Positions 1 to 8,560 of a stretch of 64,000 nt of DNA are shown piece after piece. The position numbers and the translations under genes are program-made. Every line of letters starts with the position of its first letter. The first letter of the stretch is position 1. The notes beneath the pieces are model-generated. The model was not told where the DNA came from. It did no database searches and was given only the letters and a program-made list of their open reading frames with translations. The stretch spans positions 2,167,483 through 2,231,482 of the forward strand of contig JAQFVV010000043.1 in the NCBI GenBank assembly GCA_028023455.1, read 5' to 3'. This DNA comes from Epiperipatus broadwayi. Its lineage: Eukaryota; Onychophora; Udeonychophora; Euonychophora; Peripatidae.

Positions 1-298
1 AAAATTAAATGGAAAGATAATTAAAAATTATTTGAATCATAATTTATGATAGAGGTAATTCAAAATTAATTATGAAGTTTTATTTACATCATTATTTCAT
101 GCAAGAATGTGAATGACAAGTACTTGACCTAGCATTAAAATTTTAATGAAAAAAAACAACAACTTATTAATAATTGTCATAATATTATACCTGACATTAG
201 TTAAAATTAATCAATAAAGACTGACTAATTAACCAATAAGTATTCATTAGATGCATATAAAAAATATTTTTCTAAAAAAAATACATGTTTACATGCTC
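1..298. other. AT-rich sequence, nothing recognised
   Basis: No ORF of useful size, RNA gene or repeat was recognised before the first SINE. Composition is strongly AT-rich with short A/T homopolymers, as in most of the window. Confidence 0.5.
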
Positions 299-313
299 AA
301 TATCTTTCAAGAT

Positions 314-412
314 GTCAAGCGTTGGTGGTCTAGCGGTTAGCATAGCTGCCTTCCAAGCAGCAGGCCCGGGTTCGCTTCCCGGTAAACACTTTGAAATATA
401 AAAAAAAATAAA
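314..412 (+). mobile_element. tRNA-Gly(TCC)-derived SINE, copy 1
   Basis: The body at 319-390 reads like a tRNA-Gly: 5' acceptor GCGTTGG, an anticodon arm with loop CTTCCAA (anticodon TCC) closed by GCTGC/GCAGC, and a T-arm with the B-box-like GGTTCGCTTCCC. The 3' acceptor strand (TAAACAC) no longer pairs properly with GCGTTGG, so this is not a working tRNA. A short TTTGAAATAT segment and an A-rich tail follow. A perfect 15-bp direct repeat, AATATCTTTCAAGAT, flanks it at 299-313 and 413-427. That is the target-site duplication expected of LINE-driven retrotransposition. Pol III promoter activity is inferred from the A and B boxes. Confidence 0.9.
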
Positions 413-427
413 AATATCTTTCAAGAT

Positions 428-1110
428 TATTCTAAATCAATCTAATTAAGATAAAATCGAGAAGCAGATAGAAGGGAAACGTACTAGATACCACACGAGG
501 AAAAAAATATGTTCACATACTTATAAATGCATTTAATCACTTTTATAATGCTGTACTTCAATCAAATATACAGATTTTCTATTGTTGCAAAATATGCCAT
601 GCATCATTAAATGATTGCATAGAGGTTTTCGTCTCTTGACAATTACATATTGGTACAAAATGGCTTCCTTGAATTCTGTTAAAAAAGTCACCAGAAGTTT
701 ATCATGATATAACATTTGATTGAATTTTTATGCAAAGTCAACAGATTTTTAGCAAATCTTTTTCAACTGCTTCCAAGCAACAAATTGACATACCAATATG
801 AAACTTGTCATTATATAGCCCCCAATTTGCTCAAATAATAATGAAACTAGTGCATCCCAGCTACTAAAGAAAAACATCGTTAAAGATTGTTTGCGAACAC
901 ACAATTAATTGCAAGTTAATATGGTTATCATTATGTGACTAACTTTTATCAAGAATCTTCAACACTATAAAGAAATAAGTCACTTTCTTAGTTATTTATT
1001 ACATTTAAAAAATTGCAAATAGATATTAAGACTCAAATTTTGTATTCGTATAATCATATATTCTGTTTGTTTGGCAGAAGATTTGTGATATTAATATTTT
1101 ACTTATTAAT
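428..1110. other. AT-rich sequence, nothing recognised
   Basis: Short open frames occur, including about 60 codons on the minus strand at 533-715. They have no recognisable motif and are what AT-rich random sequence gives. No RNA gene or repeat was identified. Confidence 0.4.
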
Positions 1111-1445
1111 TTCAACATCATGTAAATAACTTATTACTGCTTGAATATGTAACATTTAGGATTATAATCGTAACACAGAATGCTCTCATTTCAAATATGG
1201 TAATCAGGATTATTTTGCAAGCAAATTCTCCTTTTAAACCATCAAACATCACATGATCATCAAACCATCAAACATCACATGATCATCACTCTCCTTTTAA
1301 TCCATTCTCCTTTTGTTAAACTGAATGATTGATAAATGAAAAGTAAAATGGTATTTGCAAGTTTATTAAAATGATTCACTCTAGGTTTGCCTGCAAAATA
1401 ATTCTGAATGATACATTTGGAATGTGGGTGTTCCGTTAAGATTAT
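1110..1445 (+). repeat. Dispersed repeat, related to 39165-39310
   Basis: Shares with 39165-39310 the ordered words TTCAACA-CATGT, TACTGCTTGAATA, GTAAC-TTTAGG, ATTTGCAAGTTTATTAA and GCAAAATA-TTCTGA. This copy carries extra internal material at 1190-1330, including a tandem pair of a 26-27-bp word (CATCAAACATCACATGATCA) at 1239-1287. The class of element is unknown. Confidence 0.55.
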
Positions 1446-2590
1446 TTTAAATTATAGCTTCAGATAATTGTTTTATCACATAAAGACTTTTTAAAACAAT
1501 ATTTTGAATCATTTTGAAGTACAGTCATTGTGTGAAGATAACACTGTAAACAAAAGTCGGAAATTATGACTCATTATCCTTCCAATTCAACTTAATTGAT
1601 CTACAAAAGTAATCTATTTGATGAGATATGAATGCATAAACATAAACAGTAATAAATAGAATTAAAGTCTTTTAATGACATGACTATGTTAATAATAAAT
1701 TGGACATCGTTACCATGAATAATGTCAGTAAATCATTGTAGAAGCTCCTTCAATCATACCAAAATAAAGCTTCATATAAATCTATCAGCTTACATTTAAC
1801 AATCATATTAGAAGCACAAATTAAGCTAATATTCTATTTGAGAGCTTTATCTTGCATGCTTTGAATAATTAATGAGTACTAGATTAGTATCAATCACATT
1901 TCCAGACTAGTTTCTGGTCATTGACCTTTACCAGTGAAAAGTACTGAATTTGCTCATTTACATCCAGAATTCCTGTTACTTCTTTTATACTCTCCAAACC
2001 AATGACGTGAAATTCAAAAACCTTAACTTTTTAATTCAAAAATTAAAAAGACTGAATTTCAAGATATGACCTTGCATAAGTGAAAAGAACTAAGGAAAAT
2101 GTGTTTGCATAATCAAGATTAAATTTTAAAAATGTTACTTAAATAAATTATAAATAATGATTAAAATAAATAAATCTGGCAGTTGTAAATATTTAAAAGA
2201 CCTTTTGTAAAACATTAAAAGAGATATCAAAGAATCAATTACTGGATTAAAAATATTACATTTCCATAAGTGTAAAATAAAAATGTGTGCACACATATAA
2301 AAAAAAATATATGTGTATGCATTATATATATTTAAATATAATTTTTAAAAAAAATTGTTATAAATAAAAAAGGTGAAAATTACCTATTATAATTTTTTTA
2401 TCTAATTATATATGATCAAGCAGTCTGCTACTGAGGTTTCAAATCCATAAGAATTACTATTTATATATCTTTATAAACTTTATAAAAACTAATATTGGAA
2501 AAAAAAAAGAAAGCATAAAAAACTGTTATGAAGAAAAAACTTTAAAGATGCGTATCCATAAGAACAGGGTTTAAACATCCTAATTGATCA
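1446..2590. other. AT-rich sequence with a decayed HHR-family fragment
   Basis: Mostly unrecognised AT-rich DNA. At about 1900-1940 the minus strand contains GACCAGAAACTAGTCTGG, the signature of the family A hammerhead elements described at 6720-7090. The CUGANGA part is degraded there (CTGGTAA), so this is a fossil. Confidence 0.45.
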
Positions 2591-2599
2591 ATTTAACAC

Positions 2600-3190
2600 A
2601 ATAGTTTTATTCAATTCATTAAAGTTGTAATTAATAATTTGTAAAGCACATACTCATTACATAAGTAATATATATTAAGACTATAACCTTAAGACTGCAT
2701 CTAAAATATGACAGTAGGGACCTCTACAAATCTAAACACAAGATTAACGACTTTAAAAGACAAGAACGGCCACTCTTATCTTTTGACCTAATTTCTAAAT
2801 ATATAGGTGAATCTAAAGCATTTTGATTTGAGAGCCTTAATATATATTATTTACATAATGAGTATGCACTTTACAAATTATTAATTACAACTTTAAATTG
2901 TTTTAAAAGATTTCTAATTATAAAAACTTCATACTGACTCATTATAAATCGAAAGATTTCGCCTATGTTAGTTTGTATGGAAATTGTGGACTTAATCAGT
3001 GAAGTAGTTAATAGCTTCATGCTCTCAAATCAAAATGTTTTAGATTCACCCATATATTTAAAAATTAGGTCGAAGATAAGAGTGGCTGCTCGTTAATCTT
3101 GTGTTCAGATTTGTAGAGGTCCTTACTGTCGTATTTTAGGTTCATAGTCTTAAGGTTATAGCCTTAATATATATTACTTTCAATTCATTA
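2600..3190. repeat. Foldback (inverted-repeat) element related to the 353-bp satellite
   Basis: The segment at 2665-2850 is repeated in inverted orientation at 2990-3175. The pairs include CTCTACAAATCTAAACACA with TGTGTTCAGATTTGTAGAG, and TATATAGGTGAATCTAAA with TTTAGATTCACCCATATATT. A second nested inverted pair, TTGTAATTAATAATTTGTAAA against TTTACAAATTATTAATTACAA, lies at 2624-2645 and 2870-2891. The words CACTCTTATCTTTT and ATATAGG-GAATCT-AAGCAT also occur in the satellite monomer at 14653-18109, so the two are diverged relatives. Confidence 0.7.
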
Positions 3191-4100
3191 AAGCAAAGTT
3201 TTGTTTTCATTTTACTCAGCTGAGAATTGATGCTTAAAGTTTCCTTTTTGAATCTAATACTGTATTAAACTATCCAGGAGATCTAAGGTATTTGAAAAAT
3301 TCTGGAATATATTCAAAGTGTGAATGCCAATCAAACAACTGGATTACATTTTTGGACCAAATCATCATCATCATTTTCAATTATTATTAACCTCTTGTAA
3401 GATGAAGGTTTCTTTAAATTTAATGCAGTTTCTCTTATCCTTAGCTTCTCTTTTTTCGCATCACATCAGCAAATTTTCTTATTTCACCAATGCATGTAAA
3501 ATGTGATAAAAGTCTTTTACAATCTCCTGGAATCCAATTTGAAACTTCAATTATTCATCATTTGTCATAGCTTCTAGTAATGTATCCAATATTCCATTCC
3601 AGTCCATTAATTCTTTCAGTGATGTCAACAATACCTATTTATTCTCCCACATATTTTAATTTTGATTTCTTCTTTGTCACCTAGCATGCATCTTTCCATA
3701 TGCTGTTAAGTGGTCTAAAGACTCTGTATTGCTCTTCTGTTAAGTAACCAAATTACAGATTCACAAGGAAGATCTTATAAAAGATGTATATTTAAAATCT
3801 TCCTTTTCAAATATATAGGCATAATTCCTTTCTATAAAAACAGTCTGTTCAACATTAATTCCATGACTAACTTCATCTATTATTATAATATACAGTTTTA
3901 ATAATTTAGTTACAGGAAATTTAAAATAAATTGATATGATTAGTTAAGTGTACTTAAGTAAATATCCAATAGAAATCTACTGATATACTGATATGATTGG
4001 ATATTATAGATTTAAAACTATCTTATAGATTATTGACATTACATCATTATTAAATAATATTTTAATTTGCGAAGCGCAGATAGTTGAAAATTGAAATAAA
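3191..4100. other. AT-rich sequence, nothing recognised
   Basis: No supported gene or repeat. A 60-codon frame at 3324-3506 (plus) shows no motif. Confidence 0.4.
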
Positions 4101-4101
4101 C

Positions 4102-4383
4102 TGAGACACTGCTAAATCTCACTGCACTCATTATATGTTGTATGTTTATGATTTGGACTCAGTGGGTTAATTGTGGGGATATTTAAAGCTTCAAGTTTTC
4201 AAACCTAAATACTTGCGACTGGCTTAGATATATAGAAAGACAAGTTGAGAGAAGGGTGGCTTTTCTCGTAAAATCTTTGTTGTGTGTGTTTGGGTTTGAT
4301 TGTCGTTTAAACAGCTATCATGACATCTGATTGGCTGTTTGATAGGTATTTTAACGAGTGCAGTGAAATTTAGCAGTGTCTCA
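4102..4383. mobile_element. Small non-autonomous TIR element (MITE-like)
   Basis: The left end reads TGAGACACTGCTAAATCTCA and continues CTGCACTCATTA. The right end, reverse-complemented, is TGAGACACTGCTAAATTTCA continuing CTGCACTCGTTA. That is about 30 bp of terminal inverted repeat with very few mismatches around a ~220-bp unrelated core with no ORF. The target duplication is not clear, so the superfamily is not assigned. Confidence 0.75.
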
Positions 4384-4808
4384 ATTTATATCATTATTAA
4401 GTATTTTATCTTATTATAACTAGTTTAATTAGTAAGAGTAAAATCAATACAAGAATATAGTATGGCTGAGTTAGTGTTATTTATCATTTTATTAAAATAG
4501 GATTTAAAATTAATTACTGGGTCTTATATTTATTTAAATATTATGAGCATTGTTTGATCTGTTTGTTTGTTGAATGATTTATCATTATTTTCATTTGATT
4601 ATAAATGAAATATATCTTACGCGCATATATCGTTGCTTTGAGGCAATGATATTTGATTTAATTGTTTTATTTTAATCTATTTTAAGTAAGGTTTGTATTT
4701 AGGGAATTAGAAGTGGCGATTCTCTGTTTGATCTCTGTTTATTTTAAATGCTATCTGACGTCACGATGCTGTACTAAAGATTATCATCACTGTTTTATTT
4801 TGTTATAG

Positions 4809-5719
4809 TTTTTTTTTTTTTTGTTAAGAAAAAATGTATAGTGTCAGGTAGCTACATTTTGCTGATTACAATAGTTTTATGTAGACGTTCAGAGCTGTAC
4901 AACCCATCTGTGTGGCATTGTCATCATATTATTTAGTGCAATAGTCTGAAATGTCTCATTGTCAGATATGGTAATCTGCGCCCATGTGTCCACAAAGAGA
5001 TGCTCTGACACAAGAAGGCGATCTCTGTTCTTCATGTTTATTAGTATTTTTTTGAAAGTTCTCCAAGGATCACTATGTCCTTGTCTGAAGATATGTTGGC
5101 ACCTGGTGATCCATAAGGCATGTAGCAGGCATGCCGCTAGCCTTATAGCTGCATACTTTCCTTCTTTCATTGCTTGATCAATTGACAGGACATTGCCACA
5201 GCCAGAAGAAATGCTTGTGATAATTTTGTTTCTATTGCAAATCAAGTATGAGCAAGCATAGAAGATGTGCTCCAGAGTTTCTTCATCTATATTACAAAGT
5301 TTACACATGGGGCTTAGTTGACAAAATCCTCTTTGCATCACCAAAAAGTGACTGGTGGGCAAAGAGGATAAGTTAAACTTAATTATAAAATCAACCAGTT
5401 TTGGTTTTATCCACCAGTATCTTGACTTCCTGAGCATTTGTTTCACTGACAGTCTTAATCGGGTAGATATCGGGTTTTGATTTGGGAAAAGAAGTTTATA
5501 CACTTCCCAATATGTTTGCTTTGTTTTCTCCATTTGCTCAGTAACTGAAAATAGAGTCCCCAATTGATCTTGTAGCTCTTTGACCCATTTACTGGATATA
5601 GGTTGTGGCGTATCTGTGGGCTCCACAGAGTCTTCATTCTGAGTTGAATGTGTGAATAGATAAAGGATTATTTTAAGTACTAAATAATTATTTATAGGTT
5701 GATATTCATTTAGCTTAAT
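4809..5719 (-). mobile_element. Non-LTR retrotransposon, 5'-truncated 3' end with poly-A
   Basis: On the minus strand an open frame (stop at 4889-4891) is followed by a short 3' UTR and a pure A run (plus-strand T run at about 4809-4822). This is the layout of a LINE 3' terminus. No RT or endonuclease domain lies upstream, so the copy is 5'-truncated. The 5' boundary is uncertain, because the frame stays open into AT-rich DNA up to a TAA at 5720-5722. Confidence 0.7.
4889..5626 (-). CDS. C-terminal fragment of a non-LTR retrotransposon ORF2-type protein, zinc-binding region
   Basis: The open frame encodes 245 residues without interruption, counted from a GTG at 5626. No ATG start was found and the frame is open for another ~30 codons upstream, so this is a truncated protein rather than a complete gene. 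Around residues 75-130 it reads like the zinc-binding region after the RT domain of LINE ORF2 proteins. There is an LPTSHFLVMQRG stretch, followed by C108-x2-C111-x8-H120-x4-C125 containing ETLEHIFYAC. A tryptophan-containing segment further on (ALWITRCQHIF) also fits that region. Known of the family: this part helps bind template RNA or target DNA during target-primed reverse transcription. The RT catalytic domain is absent, so it cannot transpose by itself. An AG-preceded 5' edge (CAACTCAG just before AATGAAGAC) could also be read as a splice acceptor. A host exon captured from a LINE is a less likely alternative. Confidence 0.7.
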   Translation of the reverse strand: MEPTDTPQPISSKWVKELQDQLGTLFSVTEQMEKTKQTYWEVYKLLFPNQNPISTRLRLSVKQMLRKSRYWWIKPKLVDFIIKFNLSSLPTSHFLVMQRGFCQLSPMCKLCNIDEETLEHIFYACSYLICNRNKIITSISSGCGNVLSIDQAMKEGKYAAIRLAACLLHALWITRCQHIFRQGHSDPWRTFKKILINMKNRDRLLVSEHLFVDTWAQITISDNETFQTIALNNMMTMPHRWVVQL

Positions 5720-6255
5720 TTATTATCTTCATTCTATTATGAATGATATTATTCACAGGGCATTATAAAATTAGTATTATTTTTCTTTGATTTATATTTT
5801 ATTCAGTTACAAATGATGTCTAACTTCAAGTCTCATTTTCATGCTGTTACCTAGGATGACCAACAACTGGGCTATATTTTATTTAGGTTATAACAGAGAT
5901 TTAGCATGTGCACATATTTATTCTGTTGTAAATTATGACACAATTTGCAGAGCATACTTAAACAGGATCACTCTATCATGGTCTTTCCATGTCTGATCTG
6001 TTACAAATGGTTTCCAAATATATGGGGTATTAAAAAGAAAAGAAATACCCACATTTTAATCTGTTACAAACGGCATCTTAAATTTAAAGGCGATAATAAA
6101 GATTATTTCATCATCATCTTTTCATGTCAGTTATAAAATGCTGTCCAAACTATAGGGCAACTTTTTATCCTGTTACACTATATGTATTCTAATATTATCA
6201 AACTCTAAATGTTACCCCTATGAAATTAACCAGTCAGGCTTACTAGGCATTTTAA
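5720..6255. other. AT-rich sequence with weak internal repetition
   Basis: The word CTGTTAC or TCTGTTACAAA recurs about every 60-130 bp between 5800 and 6175, which suggests a very old, diverged tandem repeat. No gene was recognised. Confidence 0.3.
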
Positions 6256-6259
6256 CGAG

Positions 6260-6710
6260 GTTGCAAAGAATAATAATGAATAATATTTCTGTAGCATAAT
6301 TTTCACTACATCATTCTCATGCAACGTAGGGAGTAGTTTCTAGCCTCTTTTAACACCTGGTGAAGGGATGTAATTGTAAACGTATGACCAAAGATATGCG
6401 AAAAAGATCTATCATCCCCCAAAATGCATATTTCATGCTAATCCAGATCTCATCGATTTTCAGAGATTGTGGTTTGGGCCAACTGATGAGTGTTGGTTTA
6501 GCATGAAATGTGTATATTGGATGAAGTTCATAGACCTTTTTCACACATCTTTGGTCATATGTTTGTGATTACATCCCTTCCCAAGGTGTTAAAAGCAGAT
6601 AGAAACCAGTCCCTACTTTGCATGGGAGTGACATAGTGAAAAGTACACTACAGAAATATTATTCATTATTGGATAATCTCTAGTTTAATAAAAATTATTA
6701 ATGTAATTGC
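6260..6710. mobile_element. Palindromic hammerhead-bearing element, family B copy 1
   Basis: A head-to-head inverted dimer. The left arm at 6290-6460 (TTTTCACTACATCATTCTCATG, TTTTAACACCTGGTGAAGGG and on) matches the right arm at 6490-6660 read in reverse. The right arm carries an apparently intact hammerhead on the plus strand. The left arm carries a degraded one on the minus strand (CGATGAG in place of CTGATGAG). There is no coding capacity. Similar copies lie at 42589-43044, 45000-45800 and 60430-60980. It is probably non-autonomous and mobilised by Penelope-like machinery; that is inference. Confidence 0.75.
6479..6520 (+). ncRNA. Type I hammerhead ribozyme, family B, core intact
   Basis: In order: stem I strand CCAA, the core CTGATGA, and stem II GTGTTGGTTTAGCAT forming a hairpin with G-U and U-G wobbles. 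Then GAA and a short self-complementary stem III, ATGTGTAT. Cleavage nucleotide A17 follows, then stem I partner TTGG. UA is an allowed UH cleavage dinucleotide. The very short stem III suggests activity as a dimer, as described for hammerheads of Penelope-like elements. Confidence 0.7.
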
Positions 6711-6719
6711 CAAGGATAG

Positions 6720-7090
6720 CATTCTCATATCATTGTTAAAACAGGCAAAACTCACTATACATATTGCCACACACAGCAAGCTAGAGTAATCAATTGATGC
6801 CAGAAGGCTTGTACATAAAATCCCCATCTAGTACCTACTCATCCAATATCCCCAGACTAGTTTCTGGCTTGTAGCCTTCATCAGTGAGGAGCCTTGGATC
6901 TGAGATCACTGCACCTTGATCTTAGGATCTAATGCACTAGATGGGGATTTATGCACAAGGCTTCTGGCATCCATTGATTACTCTAGCTTGCTGTGTGAGG
7001 TAATACATATTGGTAAGTTTTGCCTGTTTTAACAACAGTTATACACAAGCATAAGAAGTGGTGGTCATGTGATGTTTATTGGCTTAAAAC
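6720..7090. mobile_element. Palindromic hammerhead-bearing element, family A copy 1
   Basis: The left arm runs AAAACAGGCAAAACTCAC through AATCAATTGATGCCAGAAGG to ATCCCCATCTAGT. The right arm from 6935 is its inverse, ending TTTTGCCTGTTTTAACAA and then AAGCATAAGAAGTGGTGG. The hammerhead lies in the left arm on the minus strand; the right arm has lost the equivalent block. Close relatives are at 24427-24505 (core deleted), 46730-47130 and 56200-56605. Confidence 0.8.
6849..6890 (-). ncRNA. Type I hammerhead ribozyme, family A, intact
   Basis: Read on the minus strand: stem I strand TCCTCA, core CTGATGA, and stem II A-GGCT-ACA-AGCC-A (4 bp plus an A-A closing mismatch). Then GAA, a perfectly palindromic stem III ACTAGT, cleavage nucleotide C, and stem I partner TGGGGA (6 bp with one G-U). 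All invariant core residues of the hammerhead consensus are present. Two copies pairing through ACTAGT would give a continuous stem III, the dimeric arrangement proposed for Penelope-type hammerheads. Confidence 0.8.
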
Positions 7091-7572
7091 CAATCCCGTC
7101 TCATATCATTGCTAATTTATTAGTTAAACAAAAAATGATTCATTTTTATCAAACTTCAACTGATTACGTAAGGAGTGAAACATTATATTAGTGACAAATT
7201 TTCATAAAATATTAATCAAACTAAATATTCCAATAATTTTAATAACCCATAAATAAACAATGGCTAATAAATATATAATTCTGAAAATATACAATAATAT
7301 TAACGGAGAAATAATATAAAGTTTCACCTCTTTCAGTAATCAATGATTTATTTACTATACATATAATAGCATGTAGCTTAAATAACGTAGAATTATATTT
7401 TTTGTCTAATTAATAAAATGGCACTGGTATGAGAGAGAATGTTCTGTCCAAGTTTGTTAATAAGATTTTAGTAAATCTGAATTGTGAATCATTATTGTGC
7501 TGTTTGCATTTGAAATTTACTTCTATACAATTGTATTATACCATGTGTCTAATATATATATTCTGTATATTA
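7091..7572. other. AT-rich sequence, nothing recognised
   Basis: No gene or repeat supported. It joins the HHR elements to the Penelope-like relic and could hold unrecognisable upstream RT sequence. Confidence 0.35.
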
Positions 7573-8560
7573 CAGATATATGGATGACGTGTTCGTATAT
7601 GGTGAGCCAGATATAATTAAAGAATTTTTTAAGGAATTAAATAGTTTAGATGGTTTAAAATGAATCAAAACTGATGAAAAGACAAAATAACTAGAAATAG
7701 TTGTAAGCTAGATTTACTGTATGATGATTAAGCCAATAAAAAACAGGTTATATTCCATATAAGTCAAGGGTGCCAATGTCATACAAAACAACAGGTTTGA
7801 AGTCCTTTTTGTTTAGAAATAACAATCTTTGTAAGTATATATCGGATAAATGCAAAAATATTGAAATTTATGCGAATGAATAATTAAATGTTAGACATGA
7901 TTATCATCTGATGTATAATACTATTAAAAATTTTAATAGAAAATATTAAAAAGTGGATTTTACTAATAATAAACAAAAGATATGGATATCAATGCCATAT
8001 ATTTCAAATGAACAAGAGAACTTTATAACAGAAATATATAAAGATATATGTGATGTTGCATTTTATGCATCTCCTGGATTAAACAAAATAACTAATTCAA
8101 AAGCTAAAACCTCATTCATAAATCAAAATTGCACCATATATAAATGAAGATGTAAATGTGAAAGTGGATATATAGGGGAATCAAGATGTACACTGGAGAA
8201 AAGAACTAAAGAAAATGTGCAGTTATTAAAAAGAGTTCAAAAAAACTAAACAAAATTCAAATGGAAATGATGTTTCAACATCGTTTTTTTATGATCGTAA
8301 TAGATCATGTATATATGGTTTTAATTTGGAGTATAAAAATGTGAAAATATTACAAATTGAAAGAAACAATAATAAAAGGAATATAAAGAAAGCTATGATA
8401 ATATATAAATGCAAGCATGACAATAAACAGACAGGCAGCAAAGGTAAAAATCAATGAATTGTGAGAAGGTTAGATTTTGAAAGTATATTTGAAAGAGTTA
8501 GTTGACAAAGACTATGAAGCTAGTCAAAAGCACGCCTAGATGGATAAGTGATTAAAGTTG
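7573..8560 (+). pseudogene. Penelope-like element relic: RT palm end and GIY-YIG endonuclease
   Basis: The frame beginning near 7573 reads RYMDDVFVYGEPDIIKEFFKEL, the catalytic YxDD box of a reverse transcriptase with the flanking residues typical of Penelope-like elements, and then stops. Further on, 7953-8147 encodes an open segment with KIWISMPYISNEQENFI. After one stop it continues CKCESGYIGESRCTLEKRTKEN, the core of the GIY-YIG endonuclease fused C-terminally to RT in Penelope-like proteins. At 8290-8460 the stretch EYKNVKILQIERNNNKRNIKKA resembles the conserved end of that nuclease domain. Stops and frameshifts throughout make it a dead copy. Known of the family: the RT uses target-primed synthesis and the nuclease nicks the target. 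Confidence 0.85.

Noticed and set aside
319-390. Functional tRNA-Gly(TCC) gene
   Set aside because: The 3' acceptor strand does not pair with the 5' strand, the body has an A-tail and target duplication, so it is a SINE.
4959-5177. 72-codon plus-strand frame
   Set aside because: Antisense shadow of the LINE ORF at 4889-5626.
6580-6615. A second hammerhead at GATAGAAACCAGTCC in family B arms
   Set aside because: GAAACCAGTC looks like the 3' half of a hammerhead, but no CUGANGA or stem II precedes it in any copy.
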